Positions 1 to 8,421 of a stretch of 64,000 nucleotides of DNA are shown piece by piece. Source of the stretch: Helicobacter typhlonius. Lineage in GTDB: Bacteria; Campylobacterota; Campylobacteria; Campylobacterales; Helicobacteraceae. The first letter of the stretch is position 1. Each line of letters begins with the position of its first letter. A model generated the notes under the pieces. That model made no database searches. It worked only from the letters and a program-made list of their open reading frames with translations, and was not told the origin of the DNA. The stretch spans positions 1,054,001-1,118,000 of the forward strand of contig NZ_LN907858.1 in assembly GCF_001460635.1 (NCBI RefSeq), given 5' to 3'. The translations under genes were made by a program, and so were the position numbers.

Positions 1-973
1 GATTAAACCAAATGAGTGCTATACCTTTTTTATCTTCATCATCAAGTCTTGCATATCTACTATCAGTTGCTGGTAAAATAATGCCCTTAGCCACATAACG
101 CCAATGAGTGATACTTTCAAAAATATTACTTAAAGCATTGCCCTCAGTAACTGCAAGGCTTTTTGTAATCATAGGATTATTTTTAAGCGCATTTTGATAA
201 TCCCCATTTGTAATGGCAATTTCAAGCATTTGTGCCGCTATTTTATTAAGAGGCAGATAAATACCATTATCAAGTAAAAAGAGTATGAGAGTTGCCGCGT
301 CTGTATTGCCCCAAAGTGCTGACTGCATAAGAGCATTGAGCGCGCGAGTATTTAGCCCAGAGAGTGCAAAATGCGCATAAGCACTCACAAGCAAGAGAGA
401 ATCTTGCTTACTTAATCCCTCACACAGCAATTTTTCACCACTTAAAGCATAAGAATCTAGACTCACAAGCCGCCCTAAAAGCTCTTTGCTTGGTTGTGAA
501 TGTGTAAAATCTATAATATGCCACACCTTTCTATCATTTATTTTTTCAGGCATAAAAGTTAAAATAAAGCCTATTTGTTCCTCTGCCACGCGTAAGCAAG
601 TAATGCAAGGTGAGCGAGTGTCCATTATTGCCAATTGCATAAGATAGACTTTAGCAAGTGTAGAATCTTTTGCCAATGTCGCAAGTTCTTTGATATGGGG
701 GATATTCTCCGCGTTGTCCCTTAGAGGCATTTTGCGAGATTTTTGGATAGAATCCACAATCAAAGAAAGAGCTTTAGATTCAGCTTTTGCATTATGATTT
801 GTCTTTATTTTCTTATCATTTGTGCTCATCTCGCATTGAAGCACACCACCCAAATCTGCCTTACTTGTTTGCAAAAAAGCATTTTTTATAAACGCTTCTT
901 TAAATTGCGGCAGAGTGAAATCACTTGCACACACTAATGCCACAGATATAACCAAACTCATAATATATCGCAT
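1..973 (-). CDS. Exported protein of unknown function (3' end beyond window)
   Basis: The reading frame starts at the ATG at 973, preceded by GGAGAGGG, and stays open to the left window edge, so the C-terminus is missing. About 324 residues are visible. The first 16 residues (MRYIMSLVISVALVCA) form a typical signal peptide, followed by Ser-Asp, so the product is probably periplasmic. A CEM segment near residue 46 and a CITC pair near residue 120 are the notable cysteines; the latter is CxxC but lacks the His of a haem c site. The rest looks helical, with alanine- and leucine-rich stretches (for example NTRALNALMQSALWG) that could be TPR- or Sel1-like, but I cannot place it in a family. It lies downstream of the ankyrin gene on the same strand, separated by 44 bases. 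Confidence 0.8.
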   Translation of the reverse strand, partial: MRYIMSLVISVALVCASDFTLPQFKEAFIKNAFLQTSKADLGGVLQCEMSTNDKKIKTNHNAKAESKALSLIVDSIQKSRKMPLRDNAENIPHIKELATLAKDSTLAKVYLMQLAIMDTRSPCITCLRVAEEQIGFILTFMPEKINDRKVWHIIDFTHSQPSKELLGRLVSLDSYALSGEKLLCEGLSKQDSLLLVSAYAHFALSGLNTRALNALMQSALWGNTDAATLILFLLDNGIYLPLNKIAAQMLEIAITNGDYQNALKNNPMITKSLAVTEGNALSNIFESITHWRYVAKGIILPATDSRYARLDDEDKKGIALIWFN

Positions 974-1017
974 TCCCTCTCCTTGTGCCCAAAACCTAAC
1001 ATATTTATACAACAAAC

Positions 1018-2589
1018 CTATATCAAATCATACGGGAAATATTTATAGCCTTTAAATTCTTCTTTATCTACACCTAAGATTTTTAAAACAGCTGCTCCTT
1101 CATAATTCCAATATCCACTATAAACTAATCTCTCGTCAGGATATTTATGATCTCCCCACCAAGCCTCACTTCTGCTTTTGCTATACCATTGCTTAAGATA
1201 GGTTTTAAAATAATCGCTCTCTTTGGTTTCAATAAAAAGCTTAAGCATATCGTATTTTTTGAGACTTTGCGCCATTTTTGAAAAGTCCTTTTCCGCTCCC
1301 TTACTCGCTAGAAAATGAAGCAACCAATCATCATAATATGTGTCCTCCTTTTCCCTCTCGCTCACATTAAGCTGCTCTAATACCCAAGAAGTATTCATAT
1401 CGCACAGAATCATCACAGCAAGTTTTTCAGTATTTGTAGTGTAATCACTTATATCAAAATTATTTTTCCATTCATTGAGACTTTTTACAAAGACTTGCTT
1501 TATAGATTCTATATCATCACCCCTAGAATACATTGCCGTTGCTATGCAAAAGTTTTCGCTGTAAATATTATGGCTCTCATTGTATTTTTTCAAAAACTTC
1601 TCTTCCGCCCTAATATACCTATCAAAATATTCCTCATCTTTGTGAATATCTCTTAGTGTTTTTGGCGTTTTTGGCTTTTCATCGTCAATCTCTATGGGCG
1701 TTTTTTGATAGCTCTTATCCTCCAAACGCTCATAGTAGATTCTCACCTGCTCAGGCACAGTAAGAGTCGTATCGATATTATATTCCTTGATAAGCTGTTC
1801 CCAGCTCCGCGCACCTGCTGCTTTTAAAAGTTCCTCATTTGCACCACAATTACAGTAATCCAGCACAGATTGAGGCTCACTATACTCACCTCTACCCTCA
1901 AGTATCCTTTTGCCATTCCTTTCAACTTTGTGGCTTTTTTCCATATAGCCCACCGCATTGACCTCCGCCCCATACTTGAGTAGCAGCTGTATGCTAGCTC
2001 CCATTGGTGCTTCACGGGCGAATGTAGAATTTCCAGCATACATCAAAGGCGTAGCTCCGATATTTTTACCACCCAAATCCCAGCCATCGCTTAGAGTTGG
2101 CGGGATATTTTTCACATTTGGATTCGCACCATATTTGAGGGCAAATTCAAGATTAGGTGCCTCATTCATCTCCGCCCAAAAATGCAATTTTGTCTCACCA
2201 TTCCTGCCATAGACTTCCCACCTCGCGCCCTTGTTTAAAAAGTATTCAATCACAGATTCTCTCTTTTTTCCCTCAAGGTCAATATACGCAAGAAGCGCAT
2301 TATCACCACGATATTCATAATCTGCCCTTAGTCCGCACTTTTCAAGGAGTTCAAGCATTGCAAAATTTTTACTAGAGCTATTTCCCGCACAAGCTAAAAG
2401 TTCCACAGGATCGAGGAAAGATTTATTATACTCGAAGCACTTTTCATAGAAAGTTTCTTTCACAGGATAAACCTTGAAAAACTCACTCACGCTATCCAAA
2501 TTATTGTTTCTCACCACACTAAACAACTTAGATTCTAATTTTTCTTTTTGTTCTTGACTCATCGCCTTGAGATCCTCTAGTGTTTTCAT
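1018..2589 (-). CDS. Ankyrin-repeat protein with C-terminal PoNi/DUF1911-like immunity domain
   Basis: 523 aa, with no signal peptide. Residues 1-290 carry ankyrin-type repeats (GATPLMYAGN, GETKLHFWAE, LLKYGAEVNAVG) and match the neighbouring 282-aa ankyrin protein closely in order and spacing, including the start MKTLE-LKA and the block KEYNIDT. Residues from about 315 to 523 are absent from that paralogue. The extreme C-terminus, GYWNYEGAAVLKILGVD then YKYFPYDLI, matches what I remember of the PoNi (DUF1910/DUF1911) family, which neutralises PoNe DNase toxins delivered by type VI secretion; that assignment is from memory of the family signature. The start is fixed by AGGAGACACA just upstream, the same leader as the paralogue. 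No cognate toxin is visible, so it may be an orphan immunity gene. The function is inferred. Confidence 0.82.
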   Translation of the reverse strand: MKTLEDLKAMSQEQKEKLESKLFSVVRNNNLDSVSEFFKVYPVKETFYEKCFEYNKSFLDPVELLACAGNSSSKNFAMLELLEKCGLRADYEYRGDNALLAYIDLEGKKRESVIEYFLNKGARWEVYGRNGETKLHFWAEMNEAPNLEFALKYGANPNVKNIPPTLSDGWDLGGKNIGATPLMYAGNSTFAREAPMGASIQLLLKYGAEVNAVGYMEKSHKVERNGKRILEGRGEYSEPQSVLDYCNCGANEELLKAAGARSWEQLIKEYNIDTTLTVPEQVRIYYERLEDKSYQKTPIEIDDEKPKTPKTLRDIHKDEEYFDRYIRAEEKFLKKYNESHNIYSENFCIATAMYSRGDDIESIKQVFVKSLNEWKNNFDISDYTTNTEKLAVMILCDMNTSWVLEQLNVSEREKEDTYYDDWLLHFLASKGAEKDFSKMAQSLKKYDMLKLFIETKESDYFKTYLKQWYSKSRSEAWWGDHKYPDERLVYSGYWNYEGAAVLKILGVDKEEFKGYKYFPYDLI

Positions 2590-2865
2590 TGTGTCTCCTT
2601 TGGTTAAATATTCTGCAACTATGAATTGAATATGCAGATAATATCAAGGCTTTTGCTTTTTGATTTGTATATCACGCATAACAATAAATAAAAATTCATA
2701 GCTTTAAATTAGTGTCTTTATTTCCTTTTTGATGTTTTACTTCTGGAATCTAAATCCACTTTAGTAGCCTTCAATTTTGTATTAAAATATTATCTTTATT
2801 TAATTTATGGTTTTTTGAATGCTTTTCTAATGACGAAATTAAGCGCACTGCAGAAGATGAGTTTT
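2590..2865. other. AT-rich intergenic gap in the ankyrin island
   Basis: This is the leader region of the 523-aa ankyrin gene on the minus strand. It is very AT-rich and I see no clear promoter. On the plus strand a frame without a good start runs from 2754 to a stop at 2894. Its last 20 or so residues (NDEIKRTAEDEFFKEWQEYV) look protein-like, so it may hold the 3' end of a lost gene. Confidence 0.4.
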
Positions 2866-3093
2866 TTAAAGAATGGCAGGAATATGTAAAATAAGCCCTT
2901 GCATAGAATCTAAAGTGTTTTTTAAATGCTCATTGTAAAACTTCCCTTGATTTGCCATTTGAAATTCTAACCATTCTTTGGCATTTAGACGACTGCCTTT
3001 TAAACTCCAAGCATTAAGATATTTTTCATCACTAAAAGATTGTATAGAAAAAAAATAAAAATGGAGCTGGTTGGCACTTAGTGTTTTTGTCAT
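2866..3093 (-). CDS. Small hypothetical protein of the ankyrin island
   Basis: 75 aa. Its ATG overlaps the stop of the preceding acidic protein gene (ATGA), so translation is probably coupled. There is no signal peptide or membrane segment. It contains aromatic-rich helices (NQLHFYFFSIQSF, AKEWLEFQMANQGKFYN). I do not recognise a family. The last bases overlap, antisense, a plus-strand orphan reading frame. Tight coupling to its neighbours supports it being a real gene, possibly part of the same immunity or accessory cassette; the function is unknown. Confidence 0.6.
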   Translation of the reverse strand: MTKTLSANQLHFYFFSIQSFSDEKYLNAWSLKGSRLNAKEWLEFQMANQGKFYNEHLKNTLDSMQGLILHIPAIL

Positions 3094-3533
3094 TCAAATC
3101 CCTTTAATTTATCCATAAGCGCGTATTCAAAGTCGTTTTGCGATTCTCTCCAGCTTTCATAGTCCTCATCATCTGATTCTGCTTCGTCATAATCCTCACC
3201 ATAAAACTCAAGCAGTTCGCAAGAATCATAATCCCTATCGTCGCTCTCTACATACAAACTTTCGTAAATCTCATCGGCGTTTTCATCTAAGTCTTTTAAC
3301 CAAGCTTCTTTGCATTCTCCTTGCAATTCTTGTGCATCATATTGTAAAAGATAATTTAGGTTGTCGTTAAAAATGATATTCGTTTCATCAAGACTTTCAT
3401 CATTTTTCCATTTGTAATATTGTGCTCTAAAAATTTCAAATATTTCTTGCCTCAGATTCTCTTGCGCACAAGCACAAAAATCTTTTTGAAATTCCTCTAA
3501 ATTTTTAGAGAAATAACTTTCTTTTAAATCCAT
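3090..3533 (-). CDS. Highly acidic small hypothetical protein
   Basis: 147 aa from the ATG at 3533, which overlaps the stop of the upstream ankyrin gene by one base (TGATG); a GTG one codon earlier is a possible alternative. It is strongly acidic, and residues 85-135 are dominated by Asp and Glu (for example YDEAESDDEDYESW), with no signal peptide. Nuclease inhibitors and DNA mimics are often this acidic, and the neighbouring protein looks like a DNase-immunity protein, but I can name no family and the role is open. It sits in the middle of a coupled three-gene run. Confidence 0.65.
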   Translation of the reverse strand: MDLKESYFSKNLEEFQKDFCACAQENLRQEIFEIFRAQYYKWKNDESLDETNIIFNDNLNYLLQYDAQELQGECKEAWLKDLDENADEIYESLYVESDDRDYDSCELLEFYGEDYDEAESDDEDYESWRESQNDFEYALMDKLKGFE

Positions 3534-4381
3534 CACTTAGCCTTTTTCTTTTTCTCCAAAAGTTCATTGTAGATTCTGTATTGCTCGGATAGTTCTAGGC
3601 TTGTATCAATGTTATATTCTTTGACTAATTGCTTCCAAGTCTTCGCACCTGCTTCTTTTAGAAGCTTTTTGTTTTTACCGCCATAGGCTACATCTAATAT
3701 AGAGCGAACTGCAAACCAAGTGCCATCGTCTCTTAAGGAACAATGCACGGCATTTACCTCCGCTCCATATTTTAATAATATTTCGGTGCAAGATGCACCC
3801 CTTTCATCTGTTGCGGCTGCATATAGGGGTGTAGAGTCGATATTATTCCAACCTACTCTAAGCTCATCGTCCGTTTTGATAGATTTCATTTCTATATTAG
3901 CCCCGGCTTTAAGAGCAACTTCTAGTGCTTTGGGCTGACTAAATGCAAAATAATGTACAGGAGTGTTTCCATATTCACAATATGTTTCAAATGTAGCTCC
4001 TTTACCTAAAAAGTATTCAATGACTTTTGGATTTTTTCCTCCCCAGACAATATAACTACTTAAGGCATTCCAATGTTCATGCTGGTCATCAGCTTTTAAT
4101 CCTAAGCTTTCAAAATACTCTATCATTGCAAAACTTTTGTCTTTATTATACGCAAGCCCTGCATGAGCTAGCACAAAGGGAGAAGGGAAAAAGGGTTCAA
4201 GTTCGACCTTTCGCCATCCGATGTTAAACCATTTTTCAAAAAAGATTTCAGGAATTGGATAATCCTTTAAAAACTCTTTCACTGCTTCAAGATTGTTTGA
4301 TTTGATAAGCTCCCAAAACTTATCTTTTATGTCGCCCCCACTTTCTCTAAAGATAGCTTTGAGTTCCTCTAGTGTTTTCAT
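3533..4381 (-). CDS. Ankyrin-repeat protein, paralogue of the downstream immunity-like gene
   Basis: 282 aa, probably cytoplasmic. Several ankyrin units are visible (GNTPVHYFAFSQPKALEVAL, DSTPLYAAATDERGASCTEI, LLKYGAEVNAVH). The start at 4381 is chosen because AGGAGACACA sits directly upstream and because MKTLEELKA aligns with the N-terminus of the 523-aa paralogue; an ATG ten codons earlier lacks a ribosome site. Unlike the paralogue it ends after the ankyrin block (KKKKAK) and lacks the DUF1911-like domain, so it is either an ancestral or a trimmed copy. It heads a run of coupled genes and has a TATAAT element and a 13-base A tract upstream. Confidence 0.82.
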   Translation of the reverse strand: MKTLEELKAIFRESGGDIKDKFWELIKSNNLEAVKEFLKDYPIPEIFFEKWFNIGWRKVELEPFFPSPFVLAHAGLAYNKDKSFAMIEYFESLGLKADDQHEHWNALSSYIVWGGKNPKVIEYFLGKGATFETYCEYGNTPVHYFAFSQPKALEVALKAGANIEMKSIKTDDELRVGWNNIDSTPLYAAATDERGASCTEILLKYGAEVNAVHCSLRDDGTWFAVRSILDVAYGGKNKKLLKEAGAKTWKQLVKEYNIDTSLELSEQYRIYNELLEKKKKAK

Positions 4382-4469
4382 TGTGTCTCCTTTTAAAGTC
4401 AATTTCACCAAACCTTAAATTAATACAATACAGCGTTTTGTAGGTATGAATTTATCTTGTGTGTTTTGC

Positions 4470-4475
4470 ATTATA
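4470..4475 (-). promoter_or_regulatory. Candidate -10 element of the ankyrin cassette
   Basis: The minus strand reads GGGGATATAATGC, a perfect TATAAT about 90 bases before the ankyrin start codon. No clear -35 is seen, which is usual for epsilonproteobacterial vegetative promoters. Confidence 0.5.
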
Positions 4476-4518
4476 TCCCCTCTCTGTATGAAGCATCTTT
4501 CATCTGCGTATTGTATCG

Positions 4519-4531
4519 TTTTTTTTTTTTT
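4519..4531. repeat. 13-base homopolymer (A on minus strand) upstream of the ankyrin promoter
   Basis: An uninterrupted run of 13 T on the plus strand lies between the ychF stop and the ankyrin cassette. Relative to the TATAAT at 4470-4475 it falls roughly at -55 to -70 of the inferred transcript. Poly-T/A runs at this position alter promoter strength in H. pylori adhesin genes, so it is a candidate for slippage-driven phase variation. That effect is inferred here. Confidence 0.7.
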
Positions 4532-4543
4532 GTAAATGCAAGG

Positions 4544-5644
4544 TTAGACATTGAATCTAAAGTGCATTACATCACCATCTTGCACGATATATTCTTTACC
4601 TTCAATACGCATAGCCCCAGCTTCTTTTGCTTTTGCCTCGCCACCATATTTGATAAAGTCCGCATAGCTAATACATTCTGCACGAATAAAGCCTTTTTCA
4701 AAGTCTTTGTGTATCACAGCTGCAGCTTTTGGTGCACTATCTCCTTTTGTAATCGTCCAAGCTCGCACCTCTTTAACCCCTGCGGTAAAATAGCTCATAA
4801 GCCCAAGTCGCGCAAATCCCTCTCTAATAATCTGCGTTAATCCACTCTCACTCGCTCCAAGGCTCGCTAAAAATTCCCCTCGCTCCTCATCGCTCATACC
4901 TACCATTTCTTCTTCAATCTTTGCACACAGCTTAATCGCTATGCCACCATTTTGGAGTGCGTATTCGCGCACTTTTTTCACAAACTCATTATCAGATTCT
5001 AAGCCCTCTTCATTGACATTTGCCCCATAAATCACTTCTTTATTGGTTAAAAATCGTAGTTCGCGATTAAGTGCGATAAATTCCTCACTTTCACGTTTAG
5101 CAAAGCTTCGCACGGGCTTATTAGATTCTAAATGCGCTAAAAGCTCTTGACAGAGAGTAAGTTGAGTATTTACGCCTTTTTGAGATTTGCTCTCTCTTTG
5201 GAGTTTCTCAATGCGTTTATTCAAACTTGCCATATCGGCAAAAAGCAGTTCTAACTCAATAATTTCAATATCATCAATCGGGTCAATGCGCCCCTCAATA
5301 TGCGTGATATTAGAATCCTCAAAACACCGCACGATATGCAAAATCATATTACATTCTTTAATATTTGCTAAAAATTGATTGCCTAATCCCTCACCTTTAC
5401 TCGCACCTCGCACAAGTCCGGCAATATCCACAAACTCCACGACAGAGTGCTGAATCTTTTGAGGATTGACAATTTTAGCCAACTCTTGCAATCTTACATC
5501 AGGCACACTCACAACTGCCTTATTTGGCTCAATCGTGCAAAAAGGATAATTTGCTGCCTCCGCATTTTGCGCTTTTGTGAGAGCATTAAAAGTCGTGGAT
5601 TTACCGACATTTGGCAAACCTACAATACCGATTGATAATCCCAT
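4544..5644 (-). CDS. ychF: Redox/ribosome-associated GTPase-ATPase YchF
   Basis: 366 aa, the usual length for the Obg-related YchF/OLA1 family, a cytosolic P-loop NTPase that binds ribosomes. Visible motifs: G1 GLPNVGKSTTFNALT at residues 8-22, G3 DIAGLVRGASKGEGLGNQFL at about 73-92, a coiled-coil insert around 130-170, and a C-terminal TGS-like domain (AWTITKGDSAPKAAAVIH, then IRAECISYADFIKYGG). The pepA stop codon TAA is directly followed by this ATG, so the two are almost certainly translated from one mRNA. Confidence 0.97.
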   Translation of the reverse strand: MGLSIGIVGLPNVGKSTTFNALTKAQNAEAANYPFCTIEPNKAVVSVPDVRLQELAKIVNPQKIQHSVVEFVDIAGLVRGASKGEGLGNQFLANIKECNMILHIVRCFEDSNITHIEGRIDPIDDIEIIELELLFADMASLNKRIEKLQRESKSQKGVNTQLTLCQELLAHLESNKPVRSFAKRESEEFIALNRELRFLTNKEVIYGANVNEEGLESDNEFVKKVREYALQNGGIAIKLCAKIEEEMVGMSDEERGEFLASLGASESGLTQIIREGFARLGLMSYFTAGVKEVRAWTITKGDSAPKAAAVIHKDFEKGFIRAECISYADFIKYGGEAKAKEAGAMRIEGKEYIVQDGDVMHFRFNV

Positions 5645-7063
5645 TTATGCTTTTCCTTGTGCTAAAATAAATTCTATCCCTGCTCTCACACCTGCACCAC
5701 TCGCGCCACTTGGATTAATATCCCATTCTTTCTCGACATACGCAGGTCCTGCAATATCAATATGAAGCCATTTTTGCTTAAACTCTTCTCTAATAAATTC
5801 ACTCAAAAACAATCCCGCACTTATTGCCCCACCATAACGTGATGATGAAATATTGCATACATCGGCAATCTTAGATTCTATAAGTTTTTTAAGATGACGA
5901 TTAAAAGGCAAAGTCGCCATAAGCTCACCACTCTCTAACGCATATTTTTCAAATTGCGCCTTAAGCTTGTCATTATGCCCCATAATGCCGCTTGTATATT
6001 CGCCCAAAGCTACCACACACGCCCCTGTGAGCGTGGCAAAATCAATAAGAATATCTGGCTTTAAATCTTGCGCGTAACTCAAACAATCAACAAGCACCAA
6101 ACGCCCCTCTGCATCAGTATTCCTTACCTCAATAGTTTTACCCTCACGCGAATAAAGGACATCATCGGGTTTATACGCATTGCCACCTATCATATTTTCC
6201 GCTGCACCTACAATCGCGTGAATCTCAATATTAGCCCCAAGCTGCGCTATGGCTTTGATAATCCCCATAACAGCGCACCCACCGCTTTTATCAGCTTTCA
6301 TCGTTACCATATAGTCCGCAGGTTTAAGCGAAAGTCCGCCACAATCATAAGTAAGCCCTTTGCCTACAAGCACAATGCGTTTTGTCGCACCTTTAGGTTT
6401 ATAACTCAAATGTATGAGACGCGGAGGATTTACTGAAGCAGCATTGACAGCTAAAAATGCACCCATTTTTTCCTTTTTCAAGTCTTCTTCATCTAATATC
6501 TTACATTCAAGATTCCCTACTTCTTTGCTCAATTCTTTAGCATATTTAGCAAGGTATTTAGGTGTTGCTACTTGTGGGATTGTATTTACCAATTCGCGCG
6601 TTTCATTCACACTTGTAGCGATGATTTGCGCCTTTTTTAGAATCTGTGCGTCTTTTATTTCACCCTTTACATCAAGCAGATTTAATTCCTTTAGCTTTGG
6701 CGCACTCTTTTTGCTCTTGTAACTCACACATTCATATTCCCCACACAATGCACCCACAAAAAGTGTATAAGCCTTGTCATCTTTGAGTTTTCCCTCTATA
6801 CTAACACTCACACTCTCATATGGGAGATTCTTAAAATACTTTACGATACCTGCCCCAGCTTCTCGTATAGAATCTGTCTCAATAGATTCTATACAGAACA
6901 CAAGCGTTTTTAAATCTTGTATAAAAAACTTACCCTCTCCCTCAAAACCAAAGCTCTTACAGAGTTTTGCATAAGAGGATTTTGCAAAGGCACTTTTTGT
7001 CAAAAGCACCGCCTGTGCGCCTTTTGCATTTGTAGTTTGTGATTTTACAATGCGAATTTTCAT
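5645..7063 (-). CDS. pepA: Leucyl aminopeptidase (M17)
   Basis: 472 aa. This cytosolic, two-metal, probably hexameric exopeptidase removes N-terminal residues from peptides. The M17 signature NTDAEGRLVLVDCLSY is present, with metal and catalytic residues in GLTYDCGGLSLKPADYM and MKADKSGGCAVMG. The C-terminal half is conserved; the N-terminal third is the more variable macro-like domain. Part of the coding sequence (6865-6894) is a perfect 11-bp inverted repeat made of the AGATTCT word. It lies between dedA (12-base gap) and ychF (no gap). Confidence 0.96.
   Translation of the reverse strand: MKIRIVKSQTTNAKGAQAVLLTKSAFAKSSYAKLCKSFGFEGEGKFFIQDLKTLVFCIESIETDSIREAGAGIVKYFKNLPYESVSVSIEGKLKDDKAYTLFVGALCGEYECVSYKSKKSAPKLKELNLLDVKGEIKDAQILKKAQIIATSVNETRELVNTIPQVATPKYLAKYAKELSKEVGNLECKILDEEDLKKEKMGAFLAVNAASVNPPRLIHLSYKPKGATKRIVLVGKGLTYDCGGLSLKPADYMVTMKADKSGGCAVMGIIKAIAQLGANIEIHAIVGAAENMIGGNAYKPDDVLYSREGKTIEVRNTDAEGRLVLVDCLSYAQDLKPDILIDFATLTGACVVALGEYTSGIMGHNDKLKAQFEKYALESGELMATLPFNRHLKKLIESKIADVCNISSSRYGGAISAGLFLSEFIREEFKQKWLHIDIAGPAYVEKEWDINPSGASGAGVRAGIEFILAQGKA
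6865..6894. repeat. Intragenic inverted repeat built from the AGATTCT word
   Basis: GTATAGAATCT, an 8-base loop, then AGATTCTATAC: 11-bp perfect arms inside pepA. It is one of several close inverted pairs of the same word in the window. Confidence 0.8.
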
Positions 7064-7075
7064 TTTCTTGCTCCT

Positions 7076-7855
7076 TTAGTGTAATTTACGTTGGGTAACC
7101 TCGCTATCCCGATTTGCCTTTTTTTCAAGCCCTTTTTGAATCTTTTCGATTTTTGTATCAACTTTTTTGGTTTGTGAATGAAAATACCACATCACACCCC
7201 CGCCAATCGTAATAGCAAGAGGTATAAGTAGATATGGGTGATCTTTAAACCAATCAAGCACGATAAAAATTTCTTCGCCAAAAATATAGGTTAGCACAAT
7301 AGTAATCGCCGCCCAAACCCACGCTGAAAAAAGATTAATGATAGCAAACTTAAGCGCACTATAACGCGTAGTGCCAATACTCATAGGGATAATAGTCCGC
7401 ATACCATACATATAACGTTGAATAAAAATAATAGACCAACCATACTTTTTAAGCAATAAATGCGCAAGAGCAAATTTTCTCCGTTGAGAAGTAAATTCCT
7501 CTTGAATCTTTTTGCGATTGAATCTCCCGATATAAAAATAAATTTGATCGCCTACAAATCCACCAAGCCCAGCGACCAAAATTGCTATAATGAGATTCAT
7601 TTTGCCATCGTGTGTAGCAAGTCCAGCAAAAATGAGCCCCAACTCTCCCTCTAAAATGCCCCAAAAAAACAAAATAACATAACCCCAATCTTCTACATAT
7701 TGATTCCATAAATGTGTAATAAACTCTTCAAGTGAGAATCCAGAGCGTTTATATAGCACAAAAAGTGCGATGGCAATAGCAATCACCAAGCCCCACACCA
7801 AAATACGCTTTGGTTCATTCTTTGCGTATATAATTGCCTTCTGTATGAGATTCAT
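7076..7855 (-). CDS. DedA-family inner-membrane protein
   Basis: 259 aa. The DedA/SNARE-associated (VTT) family transports or flips lipids such as undecaprenyl phosphate or keeps up membrane potential; the exact role here is not known. Hydrophobic segments are seen near residues 17-35, 55-75, 82-105, 165-195 and 205-225. The family motifs are visible: EGELGLIFAGLATHDG, GGFVGDQIYFYIGR and FIQRYMYGMRTIIPMSIG. The C-terminus is a charged cytosolic tail rich in Lys. Its ATG overlaps the apt stop by one base (TAATG), so translation is coupled. Confidence 0.9.
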   Translation of the reverse strand: MNLIQKAIIYAKNEPKRILVWGLVIAIAIALFVLYKRSGFSLEEFITHLWNQYVEDWGYVILFFWGILEGELGLIFAGLATHDGKMNLIIAILVAGLGGFVGDQIYFYIGRFNRKKIQEEFTSQRRKFALAHLLLKKYGWSIIFIQRYMYGMRTIIPMSIGTTRYSALKFAIINLFSAWVWAAITIVLTYIFGEEIFIVLDWFKDHPYLLIPLAITIGGGVMWYFHSQTKKVDTKIEKIQKGLEKKANRDSEVTQRKLH

Positions 7856-8394
7856 TACTTGCCCTCATATTCTACGATACTAAAGACTTTTGTATAAGGC
7901 ATTAGCTTTTTCTCGCCCTCTAAACCCTTAAGATTTATCACAAATGCTGCCTCCACACAGGTTGCACCCATAGATTTTATGAGCCTTACACTTGCTTCTG
8001 CTGTTCCGCCTGTGGCAATTAAATCATCGACAAGCACCACCCTTGCATTCTCTGCATTTCTAAAGGCATCTATATGCATCTCAACTTCATCAAAGCCATA
8101 TTCAAGGCTGTATTTTTCACTCACTGTTGTATATGGTAACTTGCCTTTTTTGCGTATAGGAACAAAACCCACGCCCATAGCATAGCTAAGTGCCGCTCCA
8201 AAGATAAAGCCGCGCGCCTCAATCCCGGCTACAAAATCAATTTTTTGTCCCTCGTAGCGCATTTTAAAAATCTCTATCACTTCACTAAAGGTTTTTCTAT
8301 CCCCTATAAGCGTGGTAATATCACGGAATATAATGCCCGGCTTTGGGTAATCATATATCGCGCGTATAGAATCTGCTATGTGCTGATTATTCAT
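7855..8394 (-). CDS. apt: Adenine phosphoribosyltransferase
   Basis: 179 aa, normal family length. It converts adenine plus PRPP to AMP in purine salvage (cytosol). The PRPP-binding loop VVLVDDLIATGGTAEA is at about residues 119-134, and the N-terminal YPKPGIIFRDITTL and AGIEARGFIFGAAL blocks are typical of Apt. The gene overlaps dedA by one base and follows a small coiled-coil membrane protein after 27 bases. Confidence 0.97.
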   Translation of the reverse strand: MNNQHIADSIRAIYDYPKPGIIFRDITTLIGDRKTFSEVIEIFKMRYEGQKIDFVAGIEARGFIFGAALSYAMGVGFVPIRKKGKLPYTTVSEKYSLEYGFDEVEMHIDAFRNAENARVVLVDDLIATGGTAEASVRLIKSMGATCVEAAFVINLKGLEGEKKLMPYTKVFSIVEYEGK

Positions 8395-8421
8395 TCTTTC
8401 TCCTTTATTTAGATTCTAAGC

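Noticed and set aside
743-937. Plus-strand open frame of 64 codons
   Set aside because: It is antisense to the exported protein gene, which has a signal peptide, ribosome site and an uninterrupted frame.
6068-6722. Plus-strand open frames opposite pepA
   Set aside because: No ribosome site or family; pepA on the other strand is certain.
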